Shown: positions 34,828 through 44,346 of the stretch, in pieces
Numbering within the stretch: position 1 is the first letter of the stretch
Layout of the letters: every line of letters starts with the position of its first letter
NCBI GenBank assembly: GCA_023228985.1
Contig: JALOAC010000012.1
Span: forward strand, 7,056-71,055
Length of the DNA: 64,000 nucleotides
Source: Thiopseudomonas sp.
Lineage (GTDB): Bacteria; Pseudomonadota; Gammaproteobacteria; Pseudomonadales; Pseudomonadaceae
Direction: 5' to 3'
Notes under the pieces: generated by a model
The model's database searches: none
What the model was told of the DNA's origin: nothing
What the model saw: the letters and a program-made list of their open reading frames with translations, nothing else
Translations under genes and position numbers: made by a program

Positions 34828-35215
34828 GGTATACACCTCTATACGCTAGTATTTTATTCAAAAAACTCATTAACCCAGCACGAGGTAACGCGATACGGGT
34901 ATAGCGGACGGCACGGATACATGCCTAAGTACTTTGAATAACTGCATGTGTCTGCTTATTCAAAACTTCCTAAGAACATCGCTACTCAAGCCTTTTTGAG
35001 ACTCATCGCAGCCAAACATGAATTGTTTAGATTTAGCCAGCTTAAGTCAAGTCATACAGCTGTTTTCTCTATCTTTTTGCCTTCTTTAATTAAAACCCAT
35101 CAATTTCCCACACTGTGAGCAATTACCATCCCTTGGCTATGGCAAATTAGGTATATTGTGCTCGGCACTGTAAATTGCCTACCATCACAGGAATTCACAA
35201 TCAGGATTAATGGCT
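34828..35215 (-). promoter_or_regulatory. Intergenic region with divergent promoters of ilvI and the DUF4124 gene
   Basis: This 388-bp gap has no supported gene. On the minus strand TTGACT (35050-35045) followed 15-17 bases later by TAAACA/AACAAT is a weak promoter candidate for ilvI, giving a leader of about 190 bases. I looked for a branched-chain-rich leader peptide and a terminator/antiterminator pair and found none; a short CTCAA/TTGAG hairpin lies near 34985-35000. Confidence 0.35.
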
Positions 35216-35665
35216 ATGCGCACACTTTATGCAAATTTCTTTATTGGTTTGCTCGCACTGTTTTTAAGCTCAGCTATCAACGCTGCTGCGATTTATAAAT
35301 GGGTTGATAGCAACGGCACCGTACACTTCGGCTCTGAGCCTCCAGCGAATACAGCAGTAGAGATAATCTCTACCAAAGTAGCTAAACCACAGCCGCTGCC
35401 AGAAGCTAGCGCCAGCCAGAAGAGTAATGCTAAAAGTGAAACACCAAGCCAAGAAGAAATTGACAAGCAAGTGCGCAAACAGGTTGCCCAAGAACAAGAG
35501 CAGCTAACAAAACAATGCACTGAAATGCGCATCCGTCTTTCGCAACTGAAAAACAACCCGCGCCTGCTGACTGAAATTGATGGCGAAACTATCCGCTTAA
35601 ATGAAGACCAACGTCAAGAACGCATTAAAGAAACTGAGCAGAAAATAAAAGAGTTCTGCAACTAA
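35216..35665 (+). CDS. DUF4124 domain exported protein
   Basis: From ATG 35216 (AGGA nine bases upstream) the protein has 149 residues; ATG 35210 is possible but too close to the RBS. A signal peptide (MRTLYANFFIGLLALFLSSAINA) precedes a DUF4124 domain (AAIYKWVDSNGTVHFGSEPP). The rest is a charged helical coil with EIDKQVRKQVAQEQEQLTKQCTEMRIRLSQL and one more cysteine near the C-terminus. It is probably periplasmic; DUF4124 has no firm function. Confidence 0.85.
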   Translation: MRTLYANFFIGLLALFLSSAINAAAIYKWVDSNGTVHFGSEPPANTAVEIISTKVAKPQPLPEASASQKSNAKSETPSQEEIDKQVRKQVAQEQEQLTKQCTEMRIRLSQLKNNPRLLTEIDGETIRLNEDQRQERIKETEQKIKEFCN

Positions 35666-35780
35666 CTCAAAAGCTATCCTTTGCTTTGCGCCTTTATGCC
35701 GACCTATCGGGCTGCAGACGCGCACTCACAGCTAGATGCAGATCGCTCAACGTTGCGCGACCTGCGTAAGCCTTGCGCCA

Positions 35781-36119
35781 CTAATGCAAATACTCCAGTC
35801 CTTTGTTGAGCAGGCGATCAAACTGCTTGATGGCGCGACGCAAAGCCACTGTTTGACCTAACTGTTCGACATAAACCACATCAGCCATTTCAGCAATGGC
35901 CGACTGGCGTGGCAAGACGGCTTGCTCTTCTAACATTATCCGCATCCGTGGCAACAGAACCCACTGCAACCACTGCTCGAACGTCAGCGTATCGATACAA
36001 AACGGCTCTTGACTGAGCAGTGCTTGCTCATTGGGCGGGCTTTGTGTCCACCAACCCAGCTCGCGCAATTGCTGCTCAATACAGTGCAAACAATCCGCCA
36101 AAGAAGATAACTCACACAC
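35781..36119 (-). CDS. YqcC-family protein (DUF446)
   Basis: 112 residues with LHCIEQQLRELGWW, PPNEQALLSQEPFCIDTLTFEQWLQWVLLPRMRIMLE and LPRQSAIAEMADVVY, the typical blocks of the YqcC/DUF446 family, a small helical cytoplasmic protein of unknown role. It starts at GTG 36119, whose G overlaps the last base of the TPR lipoprotein stop (TAGTG), so it is probably translated by reinitiation. It is the last gene of the mrcB operon. Confidence 0.85.
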   Translation of the reverse strand: MCELSSLADCLHCIEQQLRELGWWTQSPPNEQALLSQEPFCIDTLTFEQWLQWVLLPRMRIMLEEQAVLPRQSAIAEMADVVYVEQLGQTVALRRAIKQFDRLLNKGLEYLH

Positions 36120-36802
36120 TACAGACTAATCCGTGCTCTTTGGCGCGCCTGTGCAGCACCTGCCGCATCACCACGTTTTTCACGCGTCTCGGCAATCAGA
36201 TCCCACAATCCCGCTTGCAGTGCTGGGCGTCCTGAACTGAGGCTTAGACCACGCTGCGCAATCTGCTCTGCTTGCTGCGCATCGCCTTGTGCCAAGCGCA
36301 CTTCTGCTAAGCGGTATAGCACTTGTGGTTCACGCGGTGCGATACGTTGAGCACGCTCTAGACTGGCAGCAGCGCCATTAAGGTCACCCTGATTTTGTTG
36401 CTGCTGCGCGGTGCTGAGCAATGCCAGCACCGGCGGTTCAATTTGCGCCACCACAGCACTAGTCTGCTGCTCAGCCGCAATAGGTGTGGGCGTAGAGGGC
36501 GCGGTGCTCTCATAGATTGACTCGGGCGTATGCAAGGGCGCATCAAACTCTTCGCCCTGAATCGGTGCGCTAGGCGCATAACCCGTATCAGGCTTCACAT
36601 ACTGGCTCTCAGGCGCACCATAAGCTACCGGTGCTTCATTGCGCGACTCAGTAACCACAGCACCTTGCCTTGCATCCCTATCGCGCATTGCCCCAGGTGT
36701 AACCGGTGCCCCTGCATCAACCACTGGAATCGACGGGCGTAGCGTTCCACAGCCAGACAACACTGTGGCTGCCATCAAAAAAGCTAAACTTTTATTTTTC
36801 AC
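36119..36802 (-). CDS. TPR-containing lipoprotein
   Basis: 227 residues. The N-terminus MKNKSLAFLMAATVLSGCGTL has a lipobox (LSGC). A proline/alanine-rich low-complexity stretch (about 30-115) follows, then two to three TPR units (VLALLSTAQQQQNQGDLNGAAASLERAQRIAPREPQVLYRLAEVRLAQGDAQQAEQIAQRGLSL). The gene begins 16 bases after mrcB. In the Pseudomonas aeruginosa order a protein of this type also follows mrcB (PA4700 region), which suggests a role near PBP1b, perhaps as an outer-membrane factor; that link is inference. Confidence 0.87.
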   Translation of the reverse strand: MKNKSLAFLMAATVLSGCGTLRPSIPVVDAGAPVTPGAMRDRDARQGAVVTESRNEAPVAYGAPESQYVKPDTGYAPSAPIQGEEFDAPLHTPESIYESTAPSTPTPIAAEQQTSAVVAQIEPPVLALLSTAQQQQNQGDLNGAAASLERAQRIAPREPQVLYRLAEVRLAQGDAQQAEQIAQRGLSLSSGRPALQAGLWDLIAETREKRGDAAGAAQARQRARISL

Positions 36803-36818
36803 TCTAAGTAATCCTCTG

Positions 36819-39191
36819 CTACCTGCTTAACCAACCTTTAATCCAATCTTTAAAGCCACCTTCGCTTTCCTGCTGCACTTTTTCTTCAACCGGCTTCACT
36901 GCCTCACCGCAAAAATTACCTAACGGCGGCTCACTGCCTTTTAAGTAGGGCATTTTAACCACTCCAGCACAGCCTTGGCTGACCGCGAACCCTTGCACGG
37001 GATCAATCAACACCTCAACTACGTTATCTGGCGGCACCTGTGTCAAAGAGGTCGGGCGCGCATGTTGCATAAAATTAGTCCATAACTGCAAAGCGCCTGA
37101 CGCACCGGTTAATGAGGTCTGCCCGTTATCATCACGCCCCATCCATGCCACGGCTAAAATATCTTGCCCGTAACCGGCAAACCAACTATCACGTAAATCA
37201 TTACTGGTACCGGTCTTGCCAGCCAAGCGTAAATTCTTCGGCAGCTTATTATACGCAGAACGCCCTGTTCCTTCAGTCATTGTTCTGCGCAACGCTTCTT
37301 GGGTCAGATAAATAGCACCCGCATCAAAACGCTGCTCCACTTGCAGCGGATAACGCCCTAATGGTTCACCCTCGGCATTGAGCACGCTACGAATAGCACG
37401 CAAGGAGCTATTAAAACCACCATTGGCCAGTGTTTGATACAGATGCGCCGTTTCAAACGGGGTCATACTTCCCGCCCCCAACAACATGGACGGATAAGCA
37501 GGCCAATCACGCTGCAAACCCAAACCTTTGAGTGTTTGCAGCACTTTTGGTAAGCCTAAATCCAAACCCAGTTTGGCCGAAGAAAGGTTGTGGGAAAATG
37601 CCAAGCCTTGGTATAAAAATATTGTGCCGTGCTCTTTACGATCATAGTTTTGCGGTGACCAAATCCGCCCTTTGGCATCCTGTACGGAAAATGCCTCATC
37701 CTGCAAATAACTGGTTAGCGTATATTTTTCTGGTTGCTGCAAGGCGGTTAAGTAAATCGCCGGTTTCACCAAAGAACCAATCGGCCGCAGTGCATCTAAA
37801 GCACGGTTAAAGCCTGCATAGCGCGGCTGGCGACTGCCTAACAAGGCTTGTACCTCACCTGTTTCCGGGTGAGTGACCACCATAGCAGTTTCAATCGCCT
37901 CAATACCCTTGCGTCCTGCTAATCCCTTAAACGTACGTTGCAAAGCATCTTCGGCTTTACGCTGTAAAATCGGATCCATACTGGTAAAAATGCGCAGACC
38001 TTCCTCGGTTAAATCCTGATCGCGGTAGTCTTCACGCAACTGGCGTTTAACCAAGTCCAAAAAAGCGGGATAGGTCGTATTGGCTAAACTGCCTTTTTTA
38101 CTAACCCCCAAGGGCTTTTTCTTGGCCTGTTCAGCGTCTTGCTGGCTAATAACGTCCTGACTGGCTAACAAGTCAATCACCAGATTGCGCCGCTCTAGTG
38201 CACGTTCGGGTTGGCGTCGTGGGTTATAAAAAGATGGCCCCTTCACCATGCCGACCAACAAAGCCACTTGATGCACCTGCAACTCGGCCAAGGGCTGACT
38301 AAAATAATACTGACTGGCCAGACCAAAGCCATGGATAGCGCGCTCGCCGTCTTGGCCTAAAAACACCTCGTTTAAATAGGCTTCCAGTATTTCGTCCTTG
38401 TCGTAATGCATCTCCAACAGCAACGACATCAAGGCCTCGGTCGCCTTACGCTTTAAGCTGCGCTCACTGGTAAGGAAAAAGTTTTTCACGAGCTGCTGCG
38501 TCAACGTACTGCCCCCCTGACGCAACCCTCCAGCACTGGCATTCACCCACACCGCACGGGCAATGGATTTAGGTGACACACCCCAGTGCTGATAAAACTC
38601 TCTATCCTCGACCACCACCAGCGTTTGCGTTAATAATTCAGGCACCTGATCCAAACGCACCAAAATACGGTCTTCTTTATGCGCCGGATACAAACCGCCA
38701 ATAAGCAACGGTTCAATGCGTACCACCGCAACAGGCTGCCCCTGCACATTGGTCAGTTTGGTTATATAACCATTGGTAAAACTGACACGTACACGCTGTG
38801 CGGATTCAGCGCCTTCATAAAACTGAAAACCACGGCTATGAAACTCAATGGTATTAGCATTTAACGAATAGGTGCCGACACGCTCAGCGCTACGTTCGCG
38901 CTGGTAACCCAAAGCATTCAGCTCAATCAGAAAATCCTCTTGCGCCAGCTTGCCGCCAACATACAATTCAAGAGGACGCGCATATACCCGCGCCGGCACA
39001 GTCCAGCGTTTACCCGAAAAACGCTCCTGCACTATGGCGTCCAAATACACCATCACCACAGCCAGTATTAACAGGGCCACCACGGCTAACTTAAATAGAA
39101 GTTTCAGCCAGCGGCCTGAACGCGGTGATGATTTTTTCTTGCTCTTTTTACTGCCTTTGCTGGGTCGGCTGGTTCTTTGCTGCTGACTCAT
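36819..39191 (-). CDS. mrcB: Penicillin-binding protein 1B (bifunctional peptidoglycan synthase)
   Basis: 790 residues: a basic cytoplasmic tail (PSKGSKKSKKKSSP), one membrane segment (about 30-50), a UB2H-like domain (about 75-155), a GT51 glycosyltransferase with VVEDREFYQHWGVSPKSIARA and GGSTLTQQLVKNFFLT, and a transpeptidase with active serine in PIGSLVKPAIYL, SHNLSSAKLG and the KTGTS motif. It polymerises and cross-links peptidoglycan in the periplasm. Length is normal. It is divergent from the PA4701-like kinase gene, with 111 bases between. Confidence 0.96.
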   Translation of the reverse strand: MSQQQRTSRPSKGSKKSKKKSSPRSGRWLKLLFKLAVVALLILAVVMVYLDAIVQERFSGKRWTVPARVYARPLELYVGGKLAQEDFLIELNALGYQRERSAERVGTYSLNANTIEFHSRGFQFYEGAESAQRVRVSFTNGYITKLTNVQGQPVAVVRIEPLLIGGLYPAHKEDRILVRLDQVPELLTQTLVVVEDREFYQHWGVSPKSIARAVWVNASAGGLRQGGSTLTQQLVKNFFLTSERSLKRKATEALMSLLLEMHYDKDEILEAYLNEVFLGQDGERAIHGFGLASQYYFSQPLAELQVHQVALLVGMVKGPSFYNPRRQPERALERRNLVIDLLASQDVISQQDAEQAKKKPLGVSKKGSLANTTYPAFLDLVKRQLREDYRDQDLTEEGLRIFTSMDPILQRKAEDALQRTFKGLAGRKGIEAIETAMVVTHPETGEVQALLGSRQPRYAGFNRALDALRPIGSLVKPAIYLTALQQPEKYTLTSYLQDEAFSVQDAKGRIWSPQNYDRKEHGTIFLYQGLAFSHNLSSAKLGLDLGLPKVLQTLKGLGLQRDWPAYPSMLLGAGSMTPFETAHLYQTLANGGFNSSLRAIRSVLNAEGEPLGRYPLQVEQRFDAGAIYLTQEALRRTMTEGTGRSAYNKLPKNLRLAGKTGTSNDLRDSWFAGYGQDILAVAWMGRDDNGQTSLTGASGALQLWTNFMQHARPTSLTQVPPDNVVEVLIDPVQGFAVSQGCAGVVKMPYLKGSEPPLGNFCGEAVKPVEEKVQQESEGGFKDWIKGWLSR

Positions 39192-39302
39192 AACCGACCA
39201 AACCTATAGGTGTTTTGCATAAATACTTTATCTCAATGCTTGCGCTGACCATTCTAGTTGCGATAATGGCGCTAATTATAAATTGTAAAACAAGGAATTC
39301 CC

Positions 39303-40865
39303 GTGACTGACCGTTTAATTTGCGCATTAAAAAACCCTGAACTCTACCCTCATCCGGTCGATAGCATTCAGGTCATCGAAACCCATATTTCATGGGTACT
39401 GCTTACGGGGCCTTACGCATACAAAATCAAAAAACCCGTTGATTTTGGCTTTCTTAATTTTACCTCACTCGAGGATCGTAAGCACTTTTGCCATGAAGAG
39501 CTACGTCTCAATCAACGTCTTACCGCTGACTTATACCTTGAAGTGCTGCCTATTACGGGCACGATCCAAGCGCCACAGATCGACGGTGATGGTCCTGTGC
39601 TTGATTACGCGTTAAAAATGCGGCAATTCCCGCAGAGCCAACTGCTCAGTGAAATGCAAAAAAACGGCGATCTTAACGCCGGACATATTGATGCGTTAGC
39701 CCAACAAATTTCCCAATTTCATTTACAAGCGCCTCAAGTTTCAGCTTCACACCCGCTGACTGAGCCGCAAGCTATCATGGCACCGGTAAGGCAGAACTTC
39801 GAGCAAATCCGCGCCATGCTCAATGACAGTAAAGATTTGCAGCAACTTGATGCACTAGAGGCTTGGGCAGAGGATAGCTTCGCGCGCTTGCTCCCCCTAT
39901 TAGAGCAACGCAGCCATAATGGTTCCATCCGCGAGTGCCACGGCGATATTCACCTAGGTAACGCCACCGTACTGGACGGTCAGGTCACTTTGTTTGACTG
40001 TATTGAGTTTAACGAGCCGTTTCGTTTGATCGATGTGGTTTCAGACGCTGCTTTTCTAGCCATGGACTTAGAGGACCGCGGTTTACACAGCTTAGCCAAC
40101 CGCTTTATCAATGCTTGGCTTGAGCAAACCAATCAGTACCAAGCCTTGCCGCTGCTTAATTTCTATAAAGCCTACCGCGCCATGGTGCGCGGCAAAGTCA
40201 ATCTGTTCCGTCTCGGACAAGAGCAAGATCCAGCGGCACAAGCAGCGATTTTGCAACAGTATCGCAGCTACGCCAATTTGGCTGAAAGCTACTGCGCCAT
40301 TCCAACGCGCTTTCTTGCCATCACCCATGGCACCTCAGCCATTGGCAAAAGTACTGTCGCCATGCAACTGGTTGAATCTTTAGGCGCCGTACGAATTCGT
40401 TCTGATTATGAGCGCAAGCGTTTATTTGGCGAACAGGATACCGCACAGGGCAATGCTGTCGGCGAAGGTATTTACAATGCCAGCGCCAGCGCAGCAACCT
40501 ATCAGCATATCCATGAACTCGCCACGCTTGCCTTACAGTCCGGCTACGCCGTGGTGTTGGACGCAACCTATTTACGCGCCGACTCACGTCAGCAAGCCGG
40601 TGACGTGGCGCAAGCGTGCGGCGTTCCTTTTCTTATCTTGGATTGTCACGCACCAGAAGCAGTGGTGCAGCAGTGGCTCAACGAACGTCAACAAGCGGGA
40701 CAGGATCCTTCTGACGCCACTGCTGAGGTCATTGCCGCCCAACAAGCTAACCGAGAGCCGCTGAATGCCGAAGAACAACTGCAAACCCTCAAGGTACAAA
40801 CTGACGACGCCAGTTCCATGGCTGGATTAGTGGGTTTGCTTAAACAGCAGCTACCGGGTTTTTAA
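39303..40865 (+). CDS. Fused APH-like kinase and AAA/P-loop kinase protein
   Basis: 520 residues in two halves. The N-terminal half (about 1-325) is like aminoglycoside/choline phosphotransferases: a lysine in YAYKIKKPVDFGFLNF, the Brenner-type RECHGDIHLGNATV and LFDCIEFNEPFRLIDVVSDAAFLAMDL. The C-terminal half (about 335-515) is a zeta-toxin/AAA_33-like P-loop kinase: ITHGTSAIGKSTVAMQL (Walker A), VRIRSDYERKRLF and VVLDATYL. The same gene sits beside mrcB in Pseudomonas aeruginosa (PA4701). The substrate is unknown; the name as an aminoglycoside kinase would be misleading. Confidence 0.88.
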   Translation: MTDRLICALKNPELYPHPVDSIQVIETHISWVLLTGPYAYKIKKPVDFGFLNFTSLEDRKHFCHEELRLNQRLTADLYLEVLPITGTIQAPQIDGDGPVLDYALKMRQFPQSQLLSEMQKNGDLNAGHIDALAQQISQFHLQAPQVSASHPLTEPQAIMAPVRQNFEQIRAMLNDSKDLQQLDALEAWAEDSFARLLPLLEQRSHNGSIRECHGDIHLGNATVLDGQVTLFDCIEFNEPFRLIDVVSDAAFLAMDLEDRGLHSLANRFINAWLEQTNQYQALPLLNFYKAYRAMVRGKVNLFRLGQEQDPAAQAAILQQYRSYANLAESYCAIPTRFLAITHGTSAIGKSTVAMQLVESLGAVRIRSDYERKRLFGEQDTAQGNAVGEGIYNASASAATYQHIHELATLALQSGYAVVLDATYLRADSRQQAGDVAQACGVPFLILDCHAPEAVVQQWLNERQQAGQDPSDATAEVIAAQQANREPLNAEEQLQTLKVQTDDASSMAGLVGLLKQQLPGF

Positions 40866-40904
40866 GCTGGCATATCAGGCTGAAGTTCGGCGATTGGCGA
40901 CTGC

Positions 40905-42995
40905 TTAAAAGCCACTCTCTCGGATAAGTATCGCCATTAAGCTTTTGCCCGCCTCTACTAGCATGCTGCGGCGCGCGCCTTCGATATACACGCGGCCGCG
41001 CTGCTCTTGCAATACGGGCAACGGCTCATTGAGTCGCAAACGCACGCGGTACAACGCCTCGCTGGGTTTGGTTTGCTCTTCAGCCTCGACCACCGCAATA
41101 CTACCGCCATGCCGAGTAGCCAACATATTAAAAGGCAAATAGCGGGATTGAGTTGAATCAATACTGTCCACCACCGCGCTGACATAACCCATTTGATTAT
41201 CAATATAAAAACGTGCCGGCCTACCAACTTCTAGGCGCTCGACTACACGCTGCTCCACATAGGCATCAATCACCCAGCTTTGCGGATCCACTAAAACACC
41301 CACGGGTTCACGGCTGTTTACCCATGCGCCAGCCGATAAATAGGGATCCACATCCAGCCACAAACCGGGGAAATTGGCGATAATCGCTAAGCGTCCACGC
41401 TCCTCTTCAATAGAGGCCAGCTCAGTTAACTGCTCTTGCATGCGGCTTCTGATACTTAACCGTGCATCACTGCCTTCAGCTTCGGCCATCAATCCGTCTA
41501 GGCGCTTATTCAAAGCATAGAGCGTTGCGTCACTACGGCTGCTACGGGCAAATAACTCCGGCTCGGTAAATGAAACCAACACTGCGCCCTGCTCGATTGC
41601 GCCACTGGCATGCAGACTTTGCATCTGCGCTGGGAAAGGCGCATACACAGTTTGTACTCGCTGCGGATGCGCAACACCTACCCCCTGAACTTCAACTTTC
41701 CAAGGAATAGTTAACAGCAGCAACAAACCGGCAAAAAATGCCAGCAACATAAACCGACGTGACGGTTTTATTTCCTGACGACGTTTAAGCCACACGCTCA
41801 CCTCGGACCAAATCGGACGACCAATAAACCAAATCACTTCAACCACCATCAAAAAAATACCCAGCAGTTTGAAGAACAACAGGTACACCATCACGGCAAT
41901 ACCTAAGAACACAATAAAACGATACAACCAAGTAACCAGCGCAAATGCCACCAGCGCGCGCCGTTGTCGGGTGCTGTACTCCTCTAAATACGCATCTTCA
42001 AAGCCCAGCAGCGCACGTCTGACCCACACCCTCGCCGCAGCGCCAGCACGTTCGTGCAAGTTGGGGAAATCAAGTATATCCGACAGTATAAAATAACCAT
42101 CAAAACGCATAAACGGACTGACGTTAAGCGCCAGCGACAAAACCCAGCCCGTGGTCGCCAAATACAGCATCGCTTGGCGCAGCGTGCCATCATCCAGCAA
42201 TGCCCAAGCCAGCGTGGCCAAACCCGCTAGCGCCAGCTCAGTGGTAACGCCTGCAGCCGAGATTGCTAAGCGTTGCCGGTGTGATTTGAGCCGCCATGAC
42301 TCACCGGTATCGGTATACAACATCGGCCACATCACCAAAAACGCCACGCCCATATGCGCCACGCGCACACCATAACGGGTGGCCACAAAGGCATGCCCTA
42401 GTTCGTGCAGGGTTTTCGAGACAATCAATGCAATCACAAAGCCCAGCATGCCTGCGGGAGTGAGCATATCGGTCACGGCATGGGTAAAGGTATCCCACTG
42501 TCGCGCCACCAAAACGATACCTAAACAACTGGCCATCACAACCAGAGCAAACGCCCAAAAGGTGAACAACGGCGACACCAACGGCATAGCCGCTTGCAAC
42601 CAACGTTGCGGGCGCAAAATAGGCACACGGACAAACAAATAATTTTGCAGCCACCATTTCCAGTGGCGCCAGCCCGGCTCATGAGCTTGTTTGAGCATGC
42701 GCTCACGCGTGCGTTGTGTAGGCCGAATTAACTGGTGCATTTCTAGAAACTGGGCGAAATCAGCCACTTGCTCTGCATCCACGCGCAGCGGCGTAGTGGC
42801 ATTAATTTCATCGGCAATCTGTTGCGGTTCATTCGGCCAGCGCAGTAAGCACTCATATTCCAGCCAGCCAATACGATAAAAACGGTTGGTTACTGGGTCT
42901 TGAATAGCCCAGATAGGCGCACCTTCCGAGTCAGAGCCAGACTCATACAGGCGCAAATCTTCGCGCAGTGCGTTCAGCTCTAGCGCTTGCTGCAT
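40905..42995 (-). CDS. M50 (site-2 protease type) membrane domain fused to HlyD adaptor domain
   Basis: 696 residues. About 1-100: a PqqD-like small domain (FYRIGWLEYECLLRWP...LEMHQLIRPTQ). About 130-430: a polytopic membrane domain with the M50 zinc motif H197-E-L-G-H201 and the second metal site N291-VSPFMRFDG with D299. About 430-690: an HlyD-type periplasmic adaptor (VAHPQRVQTVYAPFPAQMQSLHASGAIEQGAVLVSF, coiled coil, then LLVDPQSWVIDAYVEQRVVERLEVGRPARFYID). It is the last gene of the giant-protein cluster, one base after the GAF-adaptor gene. I infer an inner-membrane export/processing component replacing the ABC ATPase of type I systems. Confidence 0.88.
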   Translation of the reverse strand: MQQALELNALREDLRLYESGSDSEGAPIWAIQDPVTNRFYRIGWLEYECLLRWPNEPQQIADEINATTPLRVDAEQVADFAQFLEMHQLIRPTQRTRERMLKQAHEPGWRHWKWWLQNYLFVRVPILRPQRWLQAAMPLVSPLFTFWAFALVVMASCLGIVLVARQWDTFTHAVTDMLTPAGMLGFVIALIVSKTLHELGHAFVATRYGVRVAHMGVAFLVMWPMLYTDTGESWRLKSHRQRLAISAAGVTTELALAGLATLAWALLDDGTLRQAMLYLATTGWVLSLALNVSPFMRFDGYFILSDILDFPNLHERAGAAARVWVRRALLGFEDAYLEEYSTRQRRALVAFALVTWLYRFIVFLGIAVMVYLLFFKLLGIFLMVVEVIWFIGRPIWSEVSVWLKRRQEIKPSRRFMLLAFFAGLLLLLTIPWKVEVQGVGVAHPQRVQTVYAPFPAQMQSLHASGAIEQGAVLVSFTEPELFARSSRSDATLYALNKRLDGLMAEAEGSDARLSIRSRMQEQLTELASIEEERGRLAIIANFPGLWLDVDPYLSAGAWVNSREPVGVLVDPQSWVIDAYVEQRVVERLEVGRPARFYIDNQMGYVSAVVDSIDSTQSRYLPFNMLATRHGGSIAVVEAEEQTKPSEALYRVRLRLNEPLPVLQEQRGRVYIEGARRSMLVEAGKSLMAILIRESGF

Positions 42996-42996
42996 A

Positions 42997-44337
42997 TTAC
43001 CAACCTGTCAACTCACGCAGACTGGCTAACGGGCGACGCATCAGGTAATAGCCTAACACCGTCCAATTGCCATACACCTTGGCCGTACCGCGCAGACCAA
43101 TTCGTGCATCCTGTGTTAGTTCAGTAAATTCAGCGCGCAAGCGATAACTCGCTATACGCTCGTCCGACAAATAGGCTTGATAGCTGCTTTGCACCACAGA
43201 AGCGCGCAAAGGCGATAAGGGCCGCACCGTTAAAAACAATTTAACCGGCGCACCTTCGTGCAAAACCATCGCATCCGCTACCGGAACTTCAATCAACACC
43301 CCCGGTTTGCTTGGATTAGCTACCTGCATAATGCGCTCCCCCGTACTCACCGGACGACCCAACCAATCATCAGGATCGGCAAACACCGCAATCCCTTCAT
43401 GACTGGCGCGAATTACTGTGCGACTTAACTGCTCTTGCACCGAGGCCAGCTCTGCACGGCGCTCTTGGGCACGCCCTGCCAGCATGGTCAGTTCGCCCTT
43501 ACTACGCATATCATCAAAGGCTCTTTGTGTGTTGGCCATCAGCTCGGCATCGGCCACCGCAACCGACTTGCTTAAGACCGCTTGACGATTACGTAGCACC
43601 GTATCATCCAGCACGAACAGCACATCACCAATTTTTACCGGCTGATTAGGACGCACCGCTAAACTTTTAATCACGCCGTCCATAGGCGCAGCCACCACAG
43701 CAGCATCCATAGCAATCACTTCTGCGGGGGCTAAATAGCTTTGACGCACGGGAATAAAAGGCACAATACCTAGCGCGACAATCAACACCCGGCGACGAGT
43801 TTTACTCAATCCTTGCCAGCGCTTGCGCAATCCGCGGCGTGGTTTGCCGGCAAGCATTTCCCAAGCATAACCCCAGCTTTGCAGCATATGCACCATGGCT
43901 CGGTGCTGGGTTTCTGTGGGCTGTTTATCCAGTAAAAAACAGACCCAGCCAAGCACTTCACCATCGCGGCGTTTAATCGGCAAAGCATACAGACCTTCAG
44001 GCCACCATTCCTGCCAGCCTTCATGCAACTCTGCGGGTTCATCAACTAAAACTTGTGGCGTCAACCAAGCCGGCGCTTGCTGGCAATACTCCTGCAGGCG
44101 CGGCCAGATACGTTTGAGCCACAACAAATAAGGACTGTCTTCCGACAGCTTGGTCAGACCAGATACGGTGTGCAAACGGCTATCACGGCCATTACCAGAA
44201 AACACCATGGCTTGGCGAAATGGCAGCAAGCCATGGCTGTCATTGGCAATTGAAAAGCACAGCTCAGCCAAATTAGTTGCCGCACGTGCTCGCGCTTCTA
44301 ACTCAAACAACAGGTTTGCAGCTTCAGACTTAGCCAT
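42997..44337 (-). CDS. HlyD-type periplasmic adaptor with GAF-like N-terminal domain
   Basis: 446 residues. About 1-170 is a soluble cytoplasmic part with a GAF-like pattern (ELEARARAATNLAELCFSIANDSHGLLPFRQAMVF, YALPIKRRDGEVLGWVCFLLD). About 183-200 is one membrane segment (RVLIVALGIVPFIPV). About 205-440 is an adaptor domain with lipoyl-like halves (VVAAPMDGVIKSLAVRPNQPVKIGDVLFVLDD and VIRASHEGIAVFADPDDWLGRPVSTGERIMQVANP) and a short coiled coil. The N-terminal domain is unusual for adaptors and suggests a cytoplasmic sensory or docking role. It lies 9 bases after the previous adaptor gene and 1 base before the M50 fusion gene. Confidence 0.87.
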   Translation of the reverse strand: MAKSEAANLLFELEARARAATNLAELCFSIANDSHGLLPFRQAMVFSGNGRDSRLHTVSGLTKLSEDSPYLLWLKRIWPRLQEYCQQAPAWLTPQVLVDEPAELHEGWQEWWPEGLYALPIKRRDGEVLGWVCFLLDKQPTETQHRAMVHMLQSWGYAWEMLAGKPRRGLRKRWQGLSKTRRRVLIVALGIVPFIPVRQSYLAPAEVIAMDAAVVAAPMDGVIKSLAVRPNQPVKIGDVLFVLDDTVLRNRQAVLSKSVAVADAELMANTQRAFDDMRSKGELTMLAGRAQERRAELASVQEQLSRTVIRASHEGIAVFADPDDWLGRPVSTGERIMQVANPSKPGVLIEVPVADAMVLHEGAPVKLFLTVRPLSPLRASVVQSSYQAYLSDERIASYRLRAEFTELTQDARIGLRGTAKVYGNWTVLGYYLMRRPLASLRELTGW

Positions 44338-44346
44338 GTTTTACAG

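Noticed and set aside
34828..35215. Attenuator with leader peptide ahead of ilvI
   Set aside because: No short frame rich in Leu, Ile or Val and no terminator/antiterminator pair was found in the leader.
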